A DNA stretch of 30,960 nucleotides from Nitrospiraceae bacterium (lineage in GTDB: Bacteria > Nitrospirota > Nitrospiria > Nitrospirales > Nitrospiraceae). Of the stretch, positions 26,088-30,960 are shown one piece after another. Location of the stretch: positions 1 to 30,960 of the forward strand of contig JACVSD010000008.1 in NCBI GenBank assembly GCA_014534095.1, given 5' to 3'. The notes under the pieces are model-generated. The model saw nothing but the letters and a program-made list of their open reading frames with translations, was not told the DNA's origin and did no database searches. The position numbers and the translations under genes were made by a program. The stretch's first letter is position 1. Each line of letters begins with the position of its first letter.

Positions 26088-26156
26088 TCAGGCGGGGGTG
26101 GCGATGATAATCGCCGCCGCCATGCTCATCGCGATGTTCTGCCACTTGGTCATCAT
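26088..26156 (-). CDS. Ile-containing leader peptide of ilvA
   Basis: This 22-codon ORF starts with two ATG codons and ends with TGA at 26088-26090. Its last part reads MAAAIIIATPA, with three successive Ile codons (ATT ATC ATC) after three Ala codons. A self-complementary segment GGCGAT-TATC-ATCGCC overlaps the Ile codons. It lies between a predicted promoter and an intrinsic terminator and in front of ilvA. The ORF is too short to make a stable protein and is best read as a leader peptide whose translation senses charged tRNA-Ile. The ribosome-binding site is weak (GGGAACC). The sequence CCGCCTGAGCC, which spans its stop codon, can pair with GGC and GGCGG in the terminator's 5' arm, making an antiterminator plausible. 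Confidence 0.65.
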   Translation of the reverse strand: MMTKWQNIAMSMAAAIIIATPA

Positions 26157-26192
26157 GGTTCCCGTGCGCACCGTTCGGTCTCTGGGCGCGAA

Positions 26193-26221
26193 GGTATAGC
26201 ATGAGCCGGCATGTCGATCAA
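26193..26221 (-). promoter_or_regulatory. Predicted promoter of the ilvA leader
   Basis: TTGATC and TATACC are separated by exactly 17 bases on the minus strand, about 40 bases before the leader-peptide start. Both hexamers match the sigma-70 consensus at four of six positions. Confidence 0.5.
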
Positions 26222-26290
26222 GGCGGCTCATCGCTTGCAGAGTCCGAAAATGGCCAGCACATGGCCGGCGATTCGTGCATAGTAGGGAAC

Positions 26291-27799
26291 ATGAGCCCAC
26301 TCGACCCCGATATGTGCTACCGCGCGCTTCAGGCGCGTGACCCTCGTTTTGACGGCCGACTCTTCGTGGGAGTGACCTCCACGGGGATCTATTGCCGTCC
26401 GATCTGTCCAGCACGGACGCCGAGTCGCCATCATTGCCGCTTCTTTCCTGCGGCGGCTGCCGCCCAGGAAGCTGGCTTTCGAGCTTGCCTCCGCTGCCGG
26501 CCCGAGATCTCTCCGGAGCTGGCTTGTGCGCGCGGCACATCGAATAGCGTCTCCCGCGCCCTGGCGCTCATCGCGCAGGGCTTTCTGGATGGGGAAGACG
26601 GAACCGTGGAGGCCTTGGCCGCGCGCGTGGGAATGGGAGCCCGTCAACTGCGCCGGCTCTTTGATCGACACCTGGGCGCATCGCCGCTTGCCCTCGGACA
26701 AACCAGACGCGTGCTCTTCGCCAAGCAGTTGATTCACGATACCCGCCTGTCGATGGCCCAGGTTGCCATGGCGTCGGGCTTCGGCAGCTTGCGGCGATTC
26801 AATGCGACGTTTCAGAGACTCTATCACCGACCTCCCAGCACGCTCCGCCGCCAGACCAGCGGCTCGCGACCGGAAGTCCTGACCGTGGCGCCTGTCATCT
26901 TGCAGGTGTCCTATCAGCCTCCCTACGACTGGGCTGCGATGCTGGACTATCTGAGCGCGCGGGCCATCGACGGTATGGAATCCGTCCGGGAAGGAACCTA
27001 CCGGCGCACCGTCGCCTATGAAGGAGGCCTAGGCACGATCGCCGTGGCGCATGCGCCTGACCGCCAGGCCCTCCTGACGACCATGCATATCCCGTGCGTG
27101 CACGCACTGCAGACCTTGATCACCCGCGTCCGTCACGTCTTCGATGTCGGTGCCGACGTCGGCGCCATTACCGCTCATTTGTCAAAGGACCGAACGCTTG
27201 CGCCGTTGATTGCCTCGCGACCGGGCCTGCGCACGCCGGGGTGCTGGGACGGTTTCGAATTGGCTGTCCGGGCTGTCCTCGGGCAACAGATCACCGTCGA
27301 AGCCGCCCGCCAGCTGGGCGGCCAACTTGTCCGTGCATGCGGAGACCCGGTTCCCCATGCCGCCGATCCGGGACTAGCGCTCACGTTCCCCTCCCCAGAG
27401 GCGGTCGCGACCGCGGATCTCAGCCGCATCGGCATGCCCCAGTCCCGCAAGGACACCTTGCGCGCGTTGGCTCAGGCGGCCGTCTCGAATCCACACCTCT
27501 TCGAACCGCGCGGGTCGATCGAGGACAGTATCGCGCAACTCCGCGCGATCCGCGGCATCGGACCATGGACCGCTCAATACATCGCCCTGCGGGCCTTGCG
27601 GGATCCGGACGCCTTTCCGGTGACAGATCTCGGCATCATGCGAGGCGCGGCGGCCCTGGTTGGCAAGGCACCCACTGCTCCACAACTAATCCAACGTGCG
27701 GAAGCATGGCGACCGTGGCGTGCCTATGCCGCACAGTATTTATGGACCGTCGATGGTACCCCGTACCTCATACCAACCGAGGCTCGTCATGCCCACTAG
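26291..27799 (+). CDS. alkA: Ada N-domain / HTH / AlkA fusion: methyl-sensing DNA-3-methyladenine glycosylase
   Basis: This 502-residue protein has three parts. The Ada N-terminal zinc domain (residues 1-80) has C35, C39, C66 and C69 with exactly the E. coli Ada ligand spacing; C35 is the expected methyl acceptor. An AraC-type HTH follows (about 95-200; [22 protein letters not shown]). The AlkA glycosylase domain (about 210-500) has the helix-hairpin-helix [17 protein letters not shown] and the catalytic aspartate in [11 protein letters not shown]. It would sense methylphosphotriesters, activate the operon and remove alkylated bases. I choose ATG 26291, preceded by GTAGGGAAC. It overlaps the next gene by 11 bases. 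Confidence 0.93.
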   Translation: MSPLDPDMCYRALQARDPRFDGRLFVGVTSTGIYCRPICPARTPSRHHCRFFPAAAAAQEAGFRACLRCRPEISPELACARGTSNSVSRALALIAQGFLDGEDGTVEALAARVGMGARQLRRLFDRHLGASPLALGQTRRVLFAKQLIHDTRLSMAQVAMASGFGSLRRFNATFQRLYHRPPSTLRRQTSGSRPEVLTVAPVILQVSYQPPYDWAAMLDYLSARAIDGMESVREGTYRRTVAYEGGLGTIAVAHAPDRQALLTTMHIPCVHALQTLITRVRHVFDVGADVGAITAHLSKDRTLAPLIASRPGLRTPGCWDGFELAVRAVLGQQITVEAARQLGGQLVRACGDPVPHAADPGLALTFPSPEAVATADLSRIGMPQSRKDTLRALAQAAVSNPHLFEPRGSIEDSIAQLRAIRGIGPWTAQYIALRALRDPDAFPVTDLGIMRGAAALVGKAPTAPQLIQRAEAWRPWRAYAAQYLWTVDGTPYLIPTEARHAH

Positions 27800-28385
27800 T
27801 CTTCGCTTTCTGACCGATACATTCGCCACGCCGATCGGCACATTCGTGTTGATCGGCGATGAAGCGGGTCGCCTGCGGGCCGCAGACTGGCAAGACTATG
27901 CCGATCGCATGCACCGCTTGTTGGCACGCCATTACGGCGCAACCCACGTCGTGATGACGCCGGCCCGTAACCCGTTTGGCCTCACCTCGGCCCTCACTGC
28001 GTACTTTGAGGGCGACCTGCGCGCGATCGAGAGCCTCTCCGTCGCGACGGCCGGCACGGCATTCCAGGAGAGCGTCTGGCAGGCGCTCCGTTCGATCCCA
28101 GCGGGCCAGACCATCAGTTACAGTGAACTCGCCAGGCGCCTGGGACGACCGGCGGCCGTCCGTGCCGTGGGACTGGCCAATGGAGCAAATCCCATCGGCA
28201 TCGTCGTGCCGTGTCATCGTGTGATCGGCGCCAACGGGTCGCTGACCGGCTACGGCGGTGGACTTGATCGCAAGCGCTGGCTCCTAAATCACGAAACCGC
28301 CTCCATGCCCGTGGAGTCCGATCATGCTCGAGGACGCGTAGACCGGCAGCTAGAGGACAACAAGGAGCGATCATGCCGTATGTGA
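27789..28385 (+). CDS. ogt: Methylated-DNA--protein-cysteine methyltransferase
   Basis: This 198-residue suicide repair enzyme carries the active-site signature [10 protein letters not shown] with the acceptor C142. The helix-turn-helix with the DNA-entering arginine is [19 protein letters not shown], and the C-terminal [16 protein letters not shown] is typical. It moves the methyl group of O6-methylguanine to itself. The start at ATG 27789 lies inside the alkA 3' end, in a translationally coupled position; upstream frames to 27696 run through alkA and are excluded. The 40-residue C-terminal tail after LLNHE is polar. The Ada N-domain/AlkA plus separate Ogt order matches that of mycobacteria (adaA-alkA fusion, ogt). 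Confidence 0.93.
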   Translation: MPTSLRFLTDTFATPIGTFVLIGDEAGRLRAADWQDYADRMHRLLARHYGATHVVMTPARNPFGLTSALTAYFEGDLRAIESLSVATAGTAFQESVWQALRSIPAGQTISYSELARRLGRPAAVRAVGLANGANPIGIVVPCHRVIGANGSLTGYGGGLDRKRWLLNHETASMPVESDHARGRVDRQLEDNKERSCRM

Positions 28386-28606
28386 CCCTGCAGATCACCA
28401 AAGGCATCACGCGCGTACAGAAGGCTCAATTCGTCACAGAGGTGACCGATTCCTTGATCCGCATATTTGGAAAGAATCCCGAGCACACGCATGTGGTGAT
28501 TCAGGAAATCGCAGAGGAGAATTGGGGCTTCTCCGGACTATTGACGGACGACTGGAAGAAGCGGCAACGTTCCCAACCGAAGAAGACGCCCCTGCGTAAA
28601 CGATAA
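28373..28606 (+). CDS. 4-oxalocrotonate tautomerase-family protein
   Basis: A 77-residue protein of the tautomerase superfamily. After Met removal Pro is the N-terminal catalytic base ([11 protein letters not shown]); the helix [18 protein letters not shown] and the strand [18 protein letters not shown] are typical. Members tautomerise oxo-acids; the natural substrate is unknown. Its start, preceded by AAGGAGCGATC, overlaps the ogt 3' end by 13 bases, so it belongs to the repair operon by position, although a role in repair is not evident. The basic C-terminal tail ([16 protein letters not shown]) is unusual for the family and might bind nucleic acid. Confidence 0.9.
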   Translation: MPYVTLQITKGITRVQKAQFVTEVTDSLIRIFGKNPEHTHVVIQEIAEENWGFSGLLTDDWKKRQRSQPKKTPLRKR

Positions 28607-28721
28607 TGGCGGCACTTTTTCACCGATCGGAAGCCTCGGGGGGCCTCTCCGGGGCGGATGCCCGCCAAGGCCGGCCACCTTTGCACACACGGCATCACTC
28701 TTTGGGTACAATGAAGATACG

Positions 28722-29411
28722 ATGGCCGCGTCTGAAACGCATACCGCGCAACGCGCCGGATGGCTTCGCGCCGCAGTGCTCGGAGCCAATGATGGCATTG
28801 TCTCCACTGCCAGTTTGATCCTGGGAGTCGCGGCAGCGGGAACCAACCCACAAGGCATACTGATTGCCGGAGTGGCGAGTCTGATGGCAGGCGCGATGTC
28901 GATGGCCGCCGGCGAATATGTGTCGGTCAGCTCTCAAGCCGATGCCGAACGGGCCGACCTGGAACGTGAGCAACGGGAACTGGCGACCCGCCCCAGGCAG
29001 GAACATCGAGAACTAACCGGGATCTATGTCGAGCGGGGCCTTGATGCCGGGCTCGCTTCCGCCGTCGCGACTCAGTTGATGGCACACGATGCGCTGGGCG
29101 CCCATGCGCGTGACGAACTCGGGATCACCGACACCTCCACCGCGCGCCCGGTCCAAGCGGCGTTGGCGTCGGCGGTCAGCTTTTCCATGGGCGCCGCCCT
29201 CCCGCTTCTCGTGGTCCTCTTGACGCCAGGTTGGGCACTCCTGGGCGCCGTGTCGGTCAGCTCGCTCCTGTTTCTCGCGCTCCTGGGCGCGCTGGGCGCC
29301 CATGCCGGGGGCGCATCAATGACGACCGCCGCGGCACGGGTCACCTTTTGGGGCGCCCTGGCTATGGCGTTGACCACGGGAGTTGGAGCGTTGTTCGGAC
29401 TCACGGTTTAA
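28722..29411 (+). CDS. VIT1/CCC1-family iron/manganese transporter
   Basis: This 229-residue protein has five membrane segments and the VIT-family signature: AAVLGANDGIVSTASLILGVAAAG in helix 1, MAGAMSMAAGEYVSVSSQADAE in helix 2, then a cytoplasmic helical metal-binding stretch (LEREQRELATRPRQEHREL) with many glutamates. Three C-terminal helices follow. VIT1/CCC1 proteins export Fe2+ or Mn2+ from the cytoplasm. Only weak purines lie before ATG 28722, and TACAAT at 28707-28712 could be a -10, which would leave a very short or no leader. Confidence 0.9.
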   Translation: MAASETHTAQRAGWLRAAVLGANDGIVSTASLILGVAAAGTNPQGILIAGVASLMAGAMSMAAGEYVSVSSQADAERADLEREQRELATRPRQEHRELTGIYVERGLDAGLASAVATQLMAHDALGAHARDELGITDTSTARPVQAALASAVSFSMGAALPLLVVLLTPGWALLGAVSVSSLLFLALLGALGAHAGGASMTTAAARVTFWGALAMALTTGVGALFGLTV

Positions 29412-29425
29412 AGCGGTTGCCACAG

Positions 29426-29452
29426 GCATGAAGTTAACCGGCCTGTGCCTTG
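29426..29452. terminator. Weak hairpin after the VIT gene
   Basis: CACAGGC and GCCTGTG form a 7-pair stem about 20-40 bases after the VIT stop, with a 12-14-base loop. No T-tract follows on the plus strand, so terminator function is doubtful. Confidence 0.3.
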
Positions 29453-29562
29453 CTCACCCATCGCTTTCGCACGACGCTTCTCAGCGAGACGGTCATCCGG
29501 GGTGGGTAGAGACGCCGTAGTCCATACCGCGCCGGCAAGCCGCGAGGCGACAGGTTGCAACC

Positions 29563-29928
29563 ATGCGCTTTAAATACATCACGGACCTGATCACGATCCC
29601 ATACGGACGGTGCTGCCGGCGGACGAACGGGACGCAGGTCTTGGTGGCATCGCTGGCATGCCTACTTACCATCGCGGCTACTGATGCCGCTCCCAAGACG
29701 GATCCTCCCAAGCCCACGGAGCAGAAACGTGACTCCCAGGGGCTCGACAATACGCCGGCAGGAGGGACCTTGCCGGGAGGAAGTCCGTCCGGTGGCACCG
29801 TACCAGGAGGTACGGTCCCTGGCGGAACCGTACCCGGTGGCTCTCCTCCGGGCGGCTCGGTCCCCGGCGGAACGCTGCCCGGAGGGACGGTACCCGGCGG
29901 GACCGTCCCGGGCGGCACCTTACCCTGA
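29563..29928 (+). CDS. Secreted PGGT(V/L)-repeat protein
   Basis: This 121-residue protein has a hydrophobic stretch (VLVASLACLLTIAATDA, about residues 26-42) that should be a signal peptide with an AxA-type cleavage site. A polar linker (KTDPPKPTEQKRDS) follows, then about ten tandem PGG(T/S)(V/L/P) pentapeptides at residues 66-121. The repeat codons vary among synonyms, so the repeat is kept at protein level rather than being a recent DNA expansion. VPGGT resembles elastin- or collagen-like flexible polymers. The opposite strand also reads PPGTV repeats, which is an artefact of the composition. The start is uncertain. Confidence 0.6.
   Translation: MRFKYITDLITIPYGRCCRRTNGTQVLVASLACLLTIAATDAAPKTDPPKPTEQKRDSQGLDNTPAGGTLPGGSPSGGTVPGGTVPGGTVPGGSPPGGSVPGGTLPGGTVPGGTVPGGTLP
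29700..29928 (+). repeat. Imperfect 15-base tandem repeat encoding PGGTV
   Basis: The segment of about 170 bases from 29760 to 29928 is a run of 15-base units of the form CCx GGx GGx ACx GTx. Neighbouring units differ mainly in third codon positions. Confidence 0.7.
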
Positions 29929-30314
29929 ACCGGCGCAACGAAACCACCGACATAAGAAAGTTTCAGCGTCGCGGTCAAACGATTCAACCGGGCGACCATG
30001 GCAGTCGGTGCTATGTCTCTCGAGTGGTCCGTGAACGTGCTGGAGCGACACAACATCAGACCGCTCCTGGTCGTCGCTTGGCTCGATTCCAGTCTCCGTC
30101 ACGATAGGGTTGAATCCCTTTCAAGGCATCGTTCAGGCCCCGCCAGAGCCGTAATAGGCGCGCTGCTCTCACTACGGGCTCGTCCTTGCTCTCCTCATCA
30201 CCGTAAAACGATAGGGCCGTAAGACTGTTGATGACTGGGGATGTTCCTAGGTAACTCGTGTGATGAACTTTCATATCCTGCCATCCCCGTAGACACACTA
30301 GGTAGGAGGAGAAA
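29929..30314. other. Intergenic region, nothing recognised
   Basis: About 386 bases between the repeat protein and the 52-residue ORF. Short frames occur on both strands without ribosome-binding sites or familiar sequence. No hairpin with T-tract, no repeat. Confidence 0.3.
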
Positions 30315-30473
30315 ATGCACGTAATTACCGAGGAGAAACTCGTATCGGAACCGGATCAATGGAAGGGTGATGTGCAGGACCGGATAAAGAGGGACACAGA
30401 GCGTCCTTACGTCGGCCCCTCTGCTGAAGAGATCGCAGCGGCCATCGAATGGGTACACCTAGGCGGCGATTGA
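30315..30473 (+). CDS. 52-residue protein of unknown function
   Basis: This short ORF has a strong ribosome-binding site (TAGGAGGAGAAA before ATG 30315) and codon use like its neighbours. The protein is acidic and helical: HVITEEKLVSEPDQWKGD, then RIKRDTERPYVGPSAEEIAAA and a C-terminal IEWVHLGGD. I do not recognise the family. It ends 31 bases before the receiver gene, and the two may be co-transcribed. Confidence 0.65.
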   Translation: MHVITEEKLVSEPDQWKGDVQDRIKRDTERPYVGPSAEEIAAAIEWVHLGGD

Positions 30474-30504
30474 GGTTGTTTCACACCAGAAAAAGAGATC
30501 TACC

Positions 30505-30891
30505 ATGGAACAGATTCATGTCCTCTTGGTCGATGACCATGCCATGGTCCGAGCGGCCTTGCGAAGTATCCTGGAAGGTTATCCCGACATGGCAGTTACA
30601 GAAGCAGACAACGGGATGGCGGCCATAGAAGCCGTTGAACGGTCGCAGCCAGACGTTATTGTGATGGATATCAGCATGCCGGTTATGAACGGCATTGAAG
30701 CGACGCGCCGCATCAAGGCCCTCCATCCCCTCATCACTGTTATTGGGCTATCGGTCAATGCCCATCCAGAACCCCGCGCGGCTATGACTGAAGCAGGCGC
30801 CGCCACGCTGATGCTCAAAGAAAAGGCCTTGGAACAGCTGTATAGCGTCATTAAGGAAGCCGTCGTCAGCCAGTGTGCCGCCTCGAGCTAA
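30505..30891 (+). CDS. Single-domain receiver of NarL/FixJ type, no output domain
   Basis: This 128-residue protein consists of a receiver only. VLLVDDHAMVRAALRSIL (acidic pocket) and VIVMDISMPVMNGIEATRRIK (phosphoacceptor Asp near residue 54) are typical of NarL/FixJ-type receivers. TVIGLSVNAHPEPRAAMTEAGA and MLKEKALEQLYSVIK carry the conserved Ser/Thr and the lysine. In standard NarL proteins a LuxR-type HTH follows; here the frame stops at 30891, so it must work by protein interaction or phosphotransfer. The cognate kinase is not in this window on the plus strand. Sequence similarity to the receiver at 329-694 is not close, so they belong to different pathways. Confidence 0.92.
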   Translation: MEQIHVLLVDDHAMVRAALRSILEGYPDMAVTEADNGMAAIEAVERSQPDVIVMDISMPVMNGIEATRRIKALHPLITVIGLSVNAHPEPRAAMTEAGAATLMLKEKALEQLYSVIKEAVVSQCAASS

Positions 30892-30960
30892 ACCAGTGCC
30901 GTGAGGAGGCTCATCAGAGCCATGGCCGCTCGGAGAGGCCCGGCGCTCAATCGATCATAG

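Noticed and set aside
29493..30056. Minus-strand 187-residue ORF with PPGTV repeats
   Set aside because: It is the complement of the plus-strand PGGTV repeat; such repeats read open on both strands. The plus frame has the signal peptide.
1..30960. CRISPR array, tRNA or rRNA genes, insertion sequences
   Set aside because: No direct-repeat/spacer pattern, cloverleaf-like or rRNA-like segment, transposase or flanking inverted repeats were seen on reading; a full scan by tRNAscan-SE and ISfinder would be needed to exclude them.

Overview
The window looks like a stretch of a moderately GC-rich Gram-negative-type chromosome. Lipoproteins, signal peptides, a thiopurine-methyltransferase family enzyme, stand-alone receivers and many small stress and redox genes together suggest a Nitrospira-like (Nitrospirota) bacterium. 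That assignment is an inference from protein style and gene mix; no rRNA, tRNA or other phylogenetic marker gene is present. I saw no phage, IS element, integron or CRISPR array. The region is densely coded, mostly single genes and two- or three-gene operons.

Layout: (a) 1-3153, minus strand: a multi-PAS/GAF histidine kinase followed by a single-domain response regulator, with the decayed remains of another receiver beyond it. (b) 3347-5886: an old-yellow-enzyme oxidoreductase divergent from an AraC regulator, followed by a small protein with two DnaJ-like zinc motifs (5918-6142). (c) 6269-8135, minus: an overlapping pair of membrane/coiled-coil proteins that look like an ExbB/ZorA-type and ExbD/ZorB-type pair. 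(d) 8437-12420: a DedA protein, an exported metallo-beta-lactamase-fold protein, and an NhaA antiporter with an N-terminal DsbA-like domain. (e) 12556-16285: a DUF1398-like protein, and a LysR regulator divergent from a thiopurine-methyltransferase/MFS exporter pair. (f) 16530-18471: an orphan helical protein and two lipoproteins. (g) 18509-21493: an NmrA-type reductase, and a DUF1152 protein divergent from a tandem universal stress protein, with a perfect palindrome between the last two. (h) 21565-24708: small ABM-like proteins, a proline-rich secreted protein, and a membrane protein whose 3' end overlaps that of a convergent methyltransferase. (i) 24770-26221, minus: threonine ammonia-lyase behind a short Ile-containing leader peptide and an intrinsic terminator, the layout of a transcription attenuator. 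(j) 26291-28606: an alkylation-repair operon (Ada N-domain/HTH/AlkA fusion, Ogt methyltransferase, tautomerase). (k) 28722-30891: a VIT1/CCC1-like transporter, a secreted PGGT(V/L) repeat protein, a 52-residue protein and a NarL-type receiver without an output domain.

The most notable items are the probable ilvA attenuator, the ExbB/ZorA-like membrane pair of unknown function, the DsbA-NhaA fusion with its unusual predicted topology, the palindrome abutting a good promoter at 20473-20517, and the elastin-like pentapeptide repeat protein.
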